Shown here: positions 25,246 to 37,100 of the stretch, piece by piece
How the letters are laid out: each line of letters opens with the position of its first letter
Position numbering within the stretch: position 1 is the first letter of the stretch
From: Alopecurus myosuroides
Lineage: Eukaryota; Streptophyta; Magnoliopsida; Poales; Poaceae
DNA: 64,000 bases
Direction of reading: 5' to 3'
Assembly: GCA_028641055.1 (NCBI GenBank)
Contig: CM054062.1
Span: 182,527,958 to 182,591,957 of the forward strand
Made by a program: the position numbers and the translations under genes
The notes under the pieces: model-generated
Told to the model about the DNA's origin: nothing
Database searches by the model: none
The model's input: only the letters and a program-made list of their open reading frames with translations

Positions 25246-26110
25246 TGTCGTGGTGGTGTCACGGCAGATGCCATAGGATGGCTAAAGATGTGGGGACGAA
25301 GGACGCTGGAGGTGCTCGGGGAGGGATCACGCGACGAATAGCCGCGTGAGGTAAGAACTAAGCAATGCAAACAACACGATCTACCCAGGTTTAGGGCCCT
25401 CGTGAGGAGGTAAAACCCCTACTCATGCCTTTCTCTTTGTATTCTGGTGTCTCACCGAGTAGCCACAATAAAATGTTCTTGCTACCGAGTAGCCACTCTT
25501 CTCTCTACGTGATGAACTAGGTCAAGAATTAGGTCACCATCTGTTCTATCCTCTCGCAGGAGGCGGCGGGGCACCTTATATACCTGGTGCCCAGCCGGAT
25601 ACGTCCAAACATGGACAAGTGTCGACATAGTGTGCACATCGTCCTTCTTCCGAGTTCCCGCTGACAGCTTTGGTTCCTAATCTTGGCTGCATCCGGAAAG
25701 TCGTTGGGCAAAACCAAGGGGACAGTCTGGTATCACTGTGCCAAACACAGAGTAGGGCCCCCTTATCCTGCGACCGCCTGCTTCCATGCTGTCACTGTCA
25801 GGCAGGCCGGTCCCAGATGAACAGTAGTTCGAATAGTGCCAAGTACGGACCCGGGATACGCGGGATCCTGTGTCAGAACGGCTCCTTTGACTTCTGGCCC
25901 GAGTAGGTTCCCGCCAATTTTACTCGGGCCAACTCTTCTACTCGAATGGACAGAACTTGATTGATATCTCCTTCTGGTCATCTTGAAGTGAGACCGAGTA
26001 GCAGTCGACCGGGTAGCAAGTACCGGGTAGGCGGCTACTCGACCAAACTTCTCTTCTGACAGTGGCCTTTACCACTTGCCTTTACCCTACTCGGGGGTAA
26101 CCCCCCGACA
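25246..26110 (-). repeat. 5' LTR of element B (865 bp)
   Basis: Same length as, and almost identical to, 397-1261. Minus strand starts TGTCGGGG at 26110 and ends CACGACA at 25246. Its last four plus-strand bases, GACA, coincide with the codons of the integrase motif (gac aag ttc) that continues at 26111, so the right junction carries 4 bp of sequence common to LTR and flank. Confidence 0.95.
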
Positions 26111-26913
26111 AGTTCACAAAGTGGATTGAGGTGAAGCCTATTCGGAAGTGTGATGGAGTCACTGCTGTGAGTTTTCTGAAGGACGTGATCCTGAGATATG
26201 GCTACCCGCATAGCATTATCACGGATAATGGCACAAACTTTGCTGAGGGAGTGTTTGCGAGGTTCTGCAGAGATAAGCATATTCGGCTAGATGTTGCATC
26301 TGTTGCGCATCCCGCTTCCAATGGGCAAGTGGAAAGAGCAAATGGCATGTTGCTATCAGGCATAAAGCCAAGGCTTATTGATCCGTTGCTGAAAACACCT
26401 GGGTGTTGGCTAGACGAGTTGCCAACGGTGTTGTGGAGTCTAAGGACTACCCCTAACCGGTCAACCGGCTACACGCCATTCTTCCTGGTTTATGGAGCTG
26501 AGGCCGTGTTGCCCACCGACCTAGAGCATGACTCGCCCCGAGTAACCCTCTACACTGAGGCAGAGGCTAGAGAAGCTCGAGAAAATGACGTTGACCTGCT
26601 GGAAGAAGCAAGAGAGCTAACTCTGTCACGTTCAGTTGTTTACCAGCAAAACTTGAGGCGTTATCACAGCCGGAAAGTGAACCCAAGGGTTTTCCGAGAA
26701 GGAGACATGGTGCTTAGGCTCGTGCAGCGCACAGCCGGGATGCACAAGCTTTCTCCTCCGTGGGAAGGGCCTTTCATTGTGAGCAAGGTCTTGCACAATG
26801 ATGCCTACTATCTAATTGACGCACAACCAGCCCAGAAGAACAGGCCGGATAGAGCTGGAGAGGAATCCAAGCGCCCTTGGAATGTAGCTCTACTCCGACG
26901 TTTTCACTCATAA
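26111..26913 (+). pseudogene. Integrase C-terminal fragment of element D
   Basis: Plus-strand open frame beginning inside the integrase core (KFTKWIEVKP), followed by ITDNGTNFAEG and NGQVERANGM, then the GPF/GPY-type tail, ending at 26911-26913. It is closely similar to the last 260 residues of the minus-strand polyprotein in B but on the opposite strand. The 5' part is missing at the B LTR boundary. The next gene downstream is the convergent antisense gene 27540-32575, reproducing the arrangement seen in B. Confidence 0.9.
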
Positions 26914-27539
26914 GCAAAATGTGTATGTATCTCCTTATCCGAGTTAAAACTCCTATTCGGCAATCTGAAATTGAACTCGGGGACTGCCCTCGTCCAAATT
27001 GTTCCTTGTGTTTACTCTGTTTTGCTTTGTCTATTCGGTTGAACCACTTCGAATTTCAAAAGCATACAAAGTAGTGTGTTTAAACTCACCGGACACTCAG
27101 CGACTCTGCTGCTGTCCGCAACCCGGCTTCATGGCAAGCCAGAGAACAAGCCAAAGAGTCAATGAACACATGAAAAATTGCAAGGAAAGGAAGCGTGTAG
27201 CAACCGAGTAGAGTGTTTTTAACTGTTTTTTTCTTTTCGGCTAAGTGGTGGGCAGCGTTACTATGATTTTTCTAAGTGGCTAAGTATTTGAAACTCCAAC
27301 TTTGAACTCTTGTGACTCGACTACCAACAAAGAAACAAGTTGCAGGTAAGAGCTGAGATAAAAAGGAAGAGCGGATAAAAAATGCAACTCGGGGACTTGC
27401 ATATTAACGCAACCCGGCATTGAGCCAGAGTTGCTAAGAACTTCAACAAAGATAAAATTAAGTAGCAACGAAGACTTAATAGTTTGATACATGTGCACCC
27501 GGCATCCCCGGGATCTGATAAAAAGTTAAGATAAGTTTT
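26914..27539. other. Convergent 3' region between integrase and antisense gene (element D)
   Basis: No gene. Homologous to 17522-18194 in B in opposite orientation. CTCGGGGACT appears on the plus strand at 26976-26985 and 27388-27397, the same sense-strand orientation as in B. Confidence 0.7.
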
Positions 27540-30500
27540 TCAGGCAGCAGCAGTGTCGTCCATGGCAGTGTTGTCCGCGTCAGTCTTCTCGGCGTCGGCG
27601 CTCTCGGCATCCGCTTCAGTGTTGGCGTTGGCGGCTGGCTCTGAGGTTGCCGTGGCGACGGAAATGGGATCCGTGGCCGAGGTCGATGCAGCAGCCTGGA
27701 AGCTGCTGCTGGTTGCGCCCAACTCGGGGGCCGCTTGCTGGATCACCATCTCGGTGGTGATGGTGGGCTCCTCAGCGTTGGTTTGTGGCTGCTCGATGTC
27801 GGCGTCAACCTTGGCTTTTCCCTTCTCGGCAGCTCCCTTCGTGGCACCCTCCTCGAAAAAGCTCAAGTCATCTGACTCGGTGTCCTCATCTCCATCGTCG
27901 TCCTCGTCCTCAGCTTCAGTATCTGGCTCGGGGAGTCCCTCGATGAAGGTGGCGGTGTCCGCGTAGGAGGCTATCTCGTAGGCTACCCTCTTCCGGCGGG
28001 CAACACAGTCGGGATCCTTGCTCCACTTGGAATCTTCGCGCATCTCGAGGATCTTGTCGAGGTCGAGGTTCTCGTACCAGCTTGTTTATAAAGTGAAGTA
28101 GCTGGTCCGCTCCTGCCCGAGCTGCAGAGCCGCGTCACTTCTTCAACTCGGCCTTCACGCCATCCAGCTTCCCGGCGATGTCGATTAAGCTGTTGGGTGC
28201 GGATTCATCCGGCTAGAACAGGTCATGGATTTTGTAGGCAGTGGACACCATAGTGGTGCCCAAGCCCCTGAGTTGGCGAAGCTGGGTCTTGATGCTCAGG
28301 AGGTTGTCATTGACACTAGACTTGGTGTCAATGGGCAACCCGGATGCAGCTCGGAGCTCTTGTGCCTTAGCCAAAGCAGGAGTGCTGGCGGCGCGGAGAC
28401 TAGGGAAGATATCTGGAAGAGAAACCCGTAAGAATTGGGAAGAGAGGCAGAGAAGAGAGAAAGCCAGATAGAAAGAAGGATTGAGAGGAGAACTAGCCAG
28501 ATGCAGAGAAGAGAAGACTTACTTTTGAGATCCACCAGCAGCGCGTCCAGCTTAATCTTCCAATCCTCCTCGTCAGCAATATGCCGGTCCTCAATCTGGC
28601 GTGCATTGGCGAGCTGGAGCATGACTTGGGCATTATGCTTCTTCACCACCGAGAGCTCCATCTCGAGCGTCTTCTCCCTGGCTTTGGCTGTTGTCTTGGT
28701 CTCCAAGGCATCCTCAAGAGCTGATTTCAAGTTCACTTGCATCTCTTCGAACTCGGCGGCGTCGCGCTCCTTCTTGAGCTCTGCATCTCGGGCGGCCAGC
28801 TGCTGCTGCACCTCGGCAGGCATCAAGCAGTTGAGATGCTCCTCCCGGAATTTCTTTTATTCTTCTGCAAAGAGAACAGCAGGGTTAGCAGAGTAACCAA
28901 GTGAAGGAAGATGCAATGGCAGAGTAGCTGGCAACTCACCTTCCAGCTGCTTGATCTTGCTTTCGGCAGAGGAAGAGAAGACATGGCAGTGTTCATGCTG
29001 CTCCTGCAGTTCTTTGAATTTGCCTGCAGAGTAAACAGAGTTAGAGAAAAAAAGCAAACGCGGGCGTAAACACAAAACGCACAAACCGAATAGCGGAAAG
29101 CTTACTCTCGATCTCAGAAAGTTGGAGAGCATGGTCCAGTGCTGCCTGCTCCATTGCTGCGTCATCTTTGTGCTCGGCTTCAAGAGCCGCGATGCGGTTC
29201 TTGGCTACGCTGTGGTTCCAGAGCAACCGGCAAAAGATATTGGTCCGCTTCAGGAGGCTATTCTGTGGAAGAGAAGAAAAGGAGTTAGAAATTTTTGGAA
29301 GATTTGGCCCGAGAAGACGGCAACTCGGTTGAGCACCCGTGTACTCGGCCCGAATCTCGGGGACTGGGGAGTAGCTAAGAGGAAAAGAAGAGAAGAAGAA
29401 AAGAAAGGCTGCAACTCGGAAAAGCAAGGGAAGCAAGAAAAACTTACGGCGTATGTTTGCTCCACATCCTCGGTGGCCTTGCGGAGGCAGAAAAGCTTCC
29501 CAGCTAGCGTGCAGGTGTCGGAGGCGATTGTCATCAGAACAGAGCCGATGTCGGCCTTGTTCCAATCAACGCGGTAGTGGTCCACAGCGCCCAAGGTGCT
29601 GCCGTTCCACTTCTCGATGCCGAGAGCGTCGCTCTCCCAGACCTTGTCCACGAAGCCTACCCGGTCCAGGACCGCGGTTAACCCCTGTGACTGGATGTCG
29701 TCCTCACCAGCTTCGCGCGAGTGGAACTCAATAGGCTTCTTGGATTTGGACTGGCTAGCCACAGCCTTGGCCTGGCCTTCCTGCAGGGCGGAAAGCCGCT
29801 TCTCTCCCTTGGACAGGGAGATGCTGTGCTGCTGGGACACATCCATCAGGTATGATGGCCAGCTGCCTTGTGCACGAACAGCACTCGACCCTTCGCCTGG
29901 GCCAGCAGATCCAGCAGCAACGCCAGTGGTGAGTTGCGCGCTCTTTGGTCCCTTGGGCGGTGGCATCAAATCCATGTACTGCGCAACCTTGCGCGCTGGG
30001 TTCCTCCGAACGGCTGTAGCTTCAGGCTTGGCGGCCTTCTTGAGAGCAGCGTCCGCCCGAGAAGCGGACGGAGGCGCTTGGCGTGAAGTGGGTGGAGGCA
30101 TAAGTTCTAAAGCAGTCTTGGTCGTCTTCTGCTTCGGTGGAGGGCTCGGTGCAGTTGGTGGAGTAGCCCGTTGGGTAGGCGGCACAGGGGGCCGGCTACC
30201 CTGCGCAGCGTCTGGCTACGCTTGGCTCTGGAGCACGGGCTCCACCACGGTCTTCTCAACCCGCTGCTCGGCAGCGGGATCGGGCTGAAGGTCTGTTGTT
30301 TCTTCTACCCGCAGCCTGGCCGCGGGGTCTTCTTGAGCTGCAGCTTGTTCTTCCTGCTGCTCGGTGTTGTCAACCGGCCGCTCAAGGGCGGCACGGTCTT
30401 GGTTCTCGGGTCCTTGTTCAACATTCTCCCCTGCTGAGGTAGCTGGGGGAGAGGGAGGCGTCTCATCCTGAGAAGCATCCTGCGTACTCTGGTACGCGTA

Positions 30501-32575
30501 GGTCTGCTGCTCCAAGTCCTGGGCATCTTGGTCACCAGCGCCTGTGTTATCGGCGTCGGTGTCTTCTTCTTCCAGCTTCACCGGAGAGGGCGCACGCGTC
30601 CTAGCCCGCGGTGCTGGCTCGTCTTCATCCTCGAAGAGCTCGATGAGCTTCTCGAGGTCCATGGCAGGTTTTCTCTTGGTACGAGTGGGGGCCGCGGCTG
30701 CGTCAGCATCCAGAGGATCGCTGGATGAAAAGAAAGAAAGAGTTTAGAAAGAGACAGAGAGCAGAACAGCGAGAAGCAGTAGCGAGTTGGTGATTCGGAT
30801 GGAACAACTTACCCTTTGCGGGTAGGGGGTTGCCTTCGGTTGGTGGTGAGCTTCTTGCCACCCGTCTTCTTCGTCTTCTTGGCAGCAGGCTCTTGGGCAC
30901 CACTGCCCGCCCTTTTCTGGGTTGTGGGAGCAGCCACAGATAGGGGCTGGACGTCCATGGGCTCCTCGTCCTCCTCATGCTCGACATCCTCTGCAGAGAA
31001 GAAAAAAGGGATTCAGGAACAGAAAAGGAAATCAGAAAGCGCTACTCGTGATCAGAAAGGTGAACTTGGTCACCTTCGTCATCCTCGGACCAATCCCGGA
31101 TGGACGCGTCAACTCGGTGCTTACCAGGCTGAGTGGCATGCGGGATGCAGAGAGTGTCTTGAGTATCATAGGCCTTCTCGTCGTCCTCTTCTCGGTCATC
31201 GTGCCAGTTACCCTCGAAGACCTCCTCATCTTCCTTTGCCTGGCGATCAATGTGCTGGAAAGACAAACAAATGACACAGTGAGCTAAGTTCTCGGCTATG
31301 GAGTTCTACCCGGTATAGCATGCAAATACAAAGCATATAAGGCTAAGGGGTCCTACTCGGAGCAACATGCAAACACAAAGCATATTTGGCTAATTATTTC
31401 TACCCGACAAGGCATGCAAACATAAAGCATATGAAGCCAAAGGAGTATTCTGTGATGTCCTACTCGGGATAGCATGCAAACACAAAGTATATGCAGCTAA
31501 GGATTTCTATTCGGCATGGCATGCAAACATAAAGCATAAAAAGCCAACAAGCTACTTATGATGTTCTACTTGGTACAGCATGCAAGTACTAAAGCATACA
31601 AAGCTGAGAAACCATCTACTCGGTATCAAAGTGCAGAAGTAAAGCATAGAGTATTAACCTGTCCGATGCGCTTGGTGCGGCTATACGGCTCGAAGCCATA
31701 AATCCAATCATCCTTCAGCGTGGTGTGCATGATGGACCTGGCCCATACAGCCACCTCCGACTTGGTGAGCTCGAAGGTTGTGGTCCTTGTGCAGTCACGG
31801 GGTCCCCCCATGTAGCACATCTTGTGCGAGCGGCGCTGGAGTGGGAGTACCCAGCGCGAGATCCAGCAGGCGATTGGATCATCCTGGAGCAGCCCCTCCT
31901 CGCGCAACTCGGAGAGGCGTCGCTCAACCTGGATGACGTCCTCGATGGTGGCCCTCGGGTGGTAGCCCCAATTCTGCTGAGTTGGCAGGGCGTTCTTGAA
32001 CTTGGGAAGGCCTATCCGGTCCTGGATCGGCTTCCCGACTTCGGTGGCTACGTTCTTCAAGTAGAGAAAGCTGCGTTGCCACTTGCACACAGATTCCAGT
32101 CCCTTGGCTCGGGGATGGCTACCAGTGGTTCGCTGCAGCATCATCGCGCATCCCGTCTGGGTCATGGCGCGGGCGCTATCTGTTTTACCCGGATTGGGGA
32201 TGCTCTGTTTGCGGAAAAAGAAATAGCGTGCCCATGTGTGGATTGTTGGGTACATGCCAAGGAAAGCCTCACACACCACGGCGTGGGTGGAGAGCATGAT
32301 GAGAGAATTGGGTGGAAGATGGTGTGGCTGAAGGCCAAAATGGTTGAGAAATTTGGCGAAGAAATCAGAAACCGGAAGGCCGAAGCCGCGCTTGAAGTGC
32401 GCAAGAAAGACCACATACTCGTCCTTCTCAGGTTTGGGTACGATTTCCGTACCTGGATGGCGGCAAATCACGCCGGGAGGCACGCGGCGCGTGTTCACGA
32501 GCCATTGGCAATCCTCGGCGGTGACCTCGGAGCCTTCCCTGCCGGAGCGGGATCGTCGTCTCCGTGGGCAGCCAT
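27540..32575 (-). pseudogene. Antisense 'putative gypsy-type transposon' gene of element D, eight exons, degenerate
   Basis: Exons on the minus strand: 32575-31659, 31254-31074, 30990-30813, 30720-29448, 29262-29106, 29023-28940, 28864-28523, 28412-27540. Exons 5 and 6 (157 and 84 bp) have exactly the lengths of their B counterparts. Exon 1 has the family block HHLPPNSLIMLSTHAVVCEA, exon 4 an acidic/Pro-Gln-rich region, exons 5-7 coiled coil, exon 8 an acidic C-terminus. It is broken by a one-base frameshift shortly after the ATG (exon 1 is 917 bp where phase needs 918), TAG at 30216-30218, TAA at 28857-28859, and TAG and TGA in exon 8 at positions where B has Trp. The TATA-like box is at 32796-32803. 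It converges with the integrase ORF. Confidence 0.85.
31285..31650 (-). repeat. Tandem repeat in intron 1 of the antisense gene (D)
   Basis: About six imperfect units of 50-65 bp. Each has ctac(t/c)cgg, an agcatgcaaacacaaagcata-type core and a variable aaggctaag part. It lies at the same intron position as the array at 2941-3150 in B. Confidence 0.85.
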
Positions 32576-32795
32576 CGCGACAGAGATGCGCGGTGGAGAT
32601 TGGAAGCGGAGGCGCGAGTGGGAGATGCGAATCGGAGTTTGGAGGCTCTGGAATCTCTCTATGTGTCTCTCCGGTGGCGTGTGGAGCGGCGGCGTGGCAA
32701 GAAGTTGCGGTGGCGGTGCGCTCTGCGGCGGCGGAGAGACGAAGGGGCAAGAGATTGGAATGAGCTGGAAAGAGAAGAAGGAGGCATCGAGGGGG

Positions 32796-32803
32796 TATTT
32801 ATC
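32796..32803 (-). promoter_or_regulatory. TATA-like box of the antisense gene in element D
   Basis: The minus strand reads gagaGATAAATAccccc, about 220 bp before the ATG at 32575, and aligns with TATAAATAccccc in B. The first base differs from a consensus TATA, so activity is less certain than in B or H. Confidence 0.55.
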
Positions 32804-33317
32804 TCTCCCCTCGAGTTGCCGTTACGAGCGGAATAGTCGCGGATTGATCGTGCACAGAGATCGTGCGGCGTGGGTTGCGCACAGGTTAGAAACGCACACA
32901 ACGCATATCGCGCGCGTAACGGGCGCAGTTAATCCCACCTCGAGATCGTGGGCGATTTAGTGCGGTTGAAGTGGCTTAACAGGCTAGTGGGCCCGAGGTG
33001 CAGTTATTGGCGCGTGTCCTGCAGTGTCCCAGGCACCGAGGCGTCAGGGGTACGGGGGTGTGACACGTGCCCTATAGCGACACGGAGAAGGTGATTCGCT
33101 CTGATTCAGCGGAAGTGAGTTCAAAATTACTCTAAGTAATTTTACTCGGCATCAGAGAAGAAAGACGGTGCTACTCGGAGAAGTAGAGATTCAAGCAAAG
33201 GTTAAGGGCTACATGGAGAGGCTACTCGGCCTCTTACAGTATGAAGACAAGATTTGTTTTTAAGCTGGCAGGGCCCAGTGAACAAGTTCGCATGACTCTA
33301 CCAGCTTCGGGGACTAA

Positions 33318-34193
33318 TGTCGGGGGATTACCCCCGAGTAGGGGTAAGGCCAGTGCTAAAGGCAAGATCAAAGAGGCTATTTGACTAAGTAGCTGGCTAC
33401 CCGGTACTTGCTACTCGGTGGGCAGCTATCCGGTCGTACCAACCAATGGCCAGGAGAAAGAATCAAGGAAGTTACATCTCTCCGAGTAGAGGAGTTGGTC
33501 CGAGTAGAGGGAGTGGTTTCCTACTCGGGCCAGAAGTCAATGGAGCCATTCTGACAAAGGATCCCGCGTATCCTACGTTCGTACGGCGTGCGGTTCAACT
33601 TACGGAGCGCGTGATTATCCGCGCTCCGGCGTGGCTACAGTGCGGTAGGCGCCTGTCTAGTCATGTCACTGACAGAGGGGACAGGACAGGGCTAGGGGCC
33701 TACCCTATCTCACTGACAAGGGTGGACAGGTCCCATCTCCGAACGGCGCGACGACTTACGGTGCACGCGTCAGCGGGAACCCGGAGGCGTGCGCGGTTCT
33801 GCAGTGCTCCTGTCCTATCGAGCTGTACCTTTTAGTCTTATTCTATCCGGCTGGGCACCAGTATATAAGGTGCCCTGCCTCCTCCTGTGAGAGGCTCGGA
33901 ACTTAGGCATTGCTTCACTTCACACCGATAGAACCAGAGAGAATAGTGGCAACTCGGCTGAAGGCCTGAACTGTACTGTGGCTACTCGGTAAACACCATA
34001 TAAAGAGAGAGGCAGGAGTAGGGGTGTTACCTCCACACGAGGGCCCTGAACCTAGGTAAGATCTTATTGTTTGCAGTGTTTGTGACTCACCACACGCGGC
34101 TACTCGCCGTGTGATCCCTCCCCGAGCACCTCCAGCGTCCATCGGCCCCAACTTTAGCCATCCCATGGCATCTGCCGTGATACCACCACGACA
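33318..34193 (+). repeat. 3' LTR of element D (876 bp)
   Basis: Begins TGTCGGGGG after a polypurine tract and ends ccaccacgACA at 34193. It is homologous to the B LTRs in several blocks (ggccagaagtcaa, the TATATAAGG box at 33862-33868 and the terminal 60 bases) but diverged by substitutions and indels. The next bases, ttgac, would be the right target duplication; the left partner is outside the window. Confidence 0.9.
33862..33868 (+). promoter_or_regulatory. LTR TATA box of element D
   Basis: caccagTATATAAGGTGCCC, at the same relative place as in the B LTRs, and therefore conserved while surrounding LTR sequence has drifted. Confidence 0.65.
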
Positions 34194-37100
34194 TTGACCG
34201 ACGGTATGAACAAAAATATGCATATTTAGAATACCAAATTAACATTAGTTGACACGTCATACAATATATATATTTTTAATATTTTTATCAAATATTACCA
34301 ATGTTCATAGTTTTGTCTATAAAATTGGTTAAAGTTATACTATACTAGGAAACATGCCTGTGCGTTGCAACGGGAGAGCGAAATCTACACATTTAGCTCG
34401 AACACGGGTAGACGGCGCTTAAGTGTGAATTTATCTTACATTAACTCTATGCATCATCCTTCATGATATATCACCGTAAGAGAAGGTTGTATCGTCCATA
34501 TCGAAACTAAGAAATGTCTATGTTACATGCACCTATGAATAAAATTGTTCATTAAAGAATAACAAGTGTTCTAAAAGCAATCATATTTTTTTACTGTTAG
34601 TTAAATTGGAAGCTTGTCCATAATAGTACAAAACAAAAGTAGAAGCCTCTTAGCCATGACACTGGAAGCATCCAAATATTCATGGGGAAGTCCTCTTCGT
34701 TTGAAAACAATAGTACAATATCTAGTTATAGCAGCATATTTAATATTCCAAGGAAATATTCTTGTAGCCTGCCAGATAGCTATCCCTAAAGAACAGAATC
34801 CACCATTGACAAATATTGCAGGTTTACAACCAATCCTCTTCGTAATATATATTTGGATCCTTAACTATTAGGCCCTAGATAGATGGATGGACGTATCAGA
34901 CGCAACATCTGATGGCGGTTCTCTCAATTTAGCTAAAAATCCCCAAAATCCTGTATTTGTATCATGTAGGACCGGAGTCACCGGCAGCATCATCAAACAT
35001 GGCGGGGTGGTGCCATGGCACATGGTGCTTTGTGACAACATTCACTTCCATGCAACACATTATCATGAAGAAGATGTGAGGCGATTGAGAGCGTGTGCCT
35101 CCGCCAAAAGTTTGTACCTTGCAGGGACAGAGTTGCCACTCTAGGTGCCCAGATTTTGAAATATGAGTAGTATTAAATAGTTGTGCTTAGTTAAGAAATC
35201 CATGCTACACATAATAACCTTATATCATATGTTCATCAGATGCGGGAGTTTGCAGTTTCTTTACCAGGATCAATAGACCTTCACAGTGGCAGGCCTTAGA
35301 ACAGGAACCCTCGGCAGATTTCGTGTGACTCGACCCCTCTCTTGAACTGTGCAGATTCTCCTTGCATGACAACCTCATGAACCTTGAAAAAATGAAGGTA
35401 TATACCCGATGTAAACTTTGCATAGTCCTTTTCGGTCTGCTTCCAAAAATTCTATAAAAAACATATAAGCAAAGAAACTTATTCGTTCCTGAAACAATTT
35501 CACCTGCAGTACTTCCAAACTAAGAAGTTTCTGTACTTCTCTCTTCCTCCATGCCAGCCATGGCCCTCTCTAACAATTTCATTGTACCCATCTAGAATAG
35601 CGTTCTTGTATAGTCGAATTGGGTCATTCAGTAACACCAATGTGCTTACTGAAACTTTATAAATCATATTCCATCAAATACATAACAAGATAATCTAGAA
35701 AATAGAATGAGAAATAGCTAGCTATTTTCCATTTCAAAAACTAAATCACTTTTTAACATCTACAATACTTGTACGAGTTATGAAATCAACATGTTCCATA
35801 TATGAAAATAGTGGTCAGGTCGAAAATAGTATGTACATTTGTTACTTTTTACTCATGTTGCAGGTCAGAAGTTGTATACTCTCATCATTTTGGTGCTTGT
35901 TTCAACCGGAAACCTACATGAAAATTTTCAGATAAGATTTCTCCATGTTATGCTAGTGTACTGGTAAGGATGAGGTAAAAAAGTTGAAATTTTACTAATT
36001 ACCGGGGATCAACTACATTTTTTTGCAACATCGCCACATTGTTTCAGTGTAGCTAAAGTACAGATGGACTAATACATAATTCATTCAGCAGAAATTCAGT
36101 CCAACAAAATTCTAGATTACAGCTATTCTTGATCAACCAAACACATGCATATTACTAAACCAAATTAACAGCAAGGACACTGATGATATTCAGTAAGCTC
36201 TGCTACATCAGTTTATACCAAACGTAAACATTCAAAGTGCCCCTTGAAGGAATCCAAGAAACCAAGAGTTTAAAATAATCAAGAGTTTGTAATCTATGGA
36301 GAAACTGTACGCTGTTAGTGGTTATAAATTGTGGGCGACATGCTAGTTGCACTTGCAGAGTTACAGTACGGACCTTAGGTCCATGTTTTGATGAGCGCTC
36401 CCTTGATCTGCATCACCGGCTTATGGATGCGGAAGTTGTACTTGTGGGTGGAGAACGCCTCCATCGCCTTGGCCGCCACTCCGACGTCGACCTTCCCCTG
36501 GCAATTGGGCCATGTCGCTGTTGTTGGTCAACTCGGGTTGCCTACCGCCTCCCTCATGGATGACGACCTGGATCTCGATTCTGAAATATCGTTAGAGGGG
36601 AATCGACCGGGGGGCGCAGGATAGGCTTGGGAGTAGCAAATTCAGTGGTGGGCGAGGGGGCGGCAATGGTTGTTTTACCCTGGGGTTTGACGAAGGAGGT
36701 AGATGAGGGGAAAGGGGAAGGAAGATGCGGTGGAAGGGCAGTCGTGCCTGGTTGCCAGCGCCCGCATGCGACATTCCTTCAGTTTTCCGGCTTGCCCGTG
36801 ACACATCGAGCATCAGATGACTGACTTCCTACTGGATCTCGATGGCCTCCAACAACGGCGGCGATTGTCCCGGCCGCGAGCTGAGCAAGGCACAACCAAG
36901 GCTGCACGGGCAATGCTGGTGAGCCGCAAGCAGCAACGAGGCGGCGACTTTGGCGCTGGGGAAAGGGCGTGGGCGGGAGCTCGTATCTGAGGGTGAGGAT
37001 CCAGGGGCAGTAGTCGGCGGCGGGGAAGCGAGGGTTGGCGGCCTGTAGCTGGCGCGGTGGAAGAAAAAGTGTAGGCTGGCCGCTGTGTTCAGCTTGGGAG

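Larger units (their letters stand above)
227..26110 (-). mobile_element. Tat-lineage Ty3/gypsy element B with antisense gene, containing nested element E
   Basis: Read on the minus strand the order is: 5' LTR (26110-25246), primer-binding site, gag-protease-RT-RNase H-second RNase H-integrase (25091-18195), a spacer, an oppositely oriented intron-bearing gene (17521-1966 region), a purine-rich tract and the 3' LTR (1261-397). The LTRs are both 865 bp and I count four differences between them, so this is a recent insertion. Beyond the 3' LTR lie another 116 bp of element leader and 54 bp of LTR end (396-227), a truncated tandem unit. The five bases flanking the two ends (aggtc at 222-226, agttc at 26111-26115) do not match exactly. 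The two RNase H domains and the antisense ORF fit the Tat lineage. Confidence 0.9.
26111..34193 (+). mobile_element. 3' half of Tat-lineage gypsy element D
   Basis: Order on the plus strand: integrase fragment, convergent spacer, antisense gene on the minus strand, polypurine tract (agcttcggggacta at about 33303-33316) and 3' LTR (33318-34193). The 5' LTR is not in the window. The fragment at 1-226 may be the same element. D is a diverged relative of B: the antisense genes share exon structure and the LTRs align. Confidence 0.85.

Noticed and set aside
25092..25370. Extension of the B gag frame upstream into the LTR with ATG at 25370
   Set aside because: It crosses the primer-binding site and lies partly in the LTR; the ATG at 25091 after the primer site is the more likely start.
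31725..32960. 411-codon plus-strand frame opposite exon 1 of the D antisense gene
   Set aside because: Antisense shadow; the minus strand carries the conserved family domain and splice sites.
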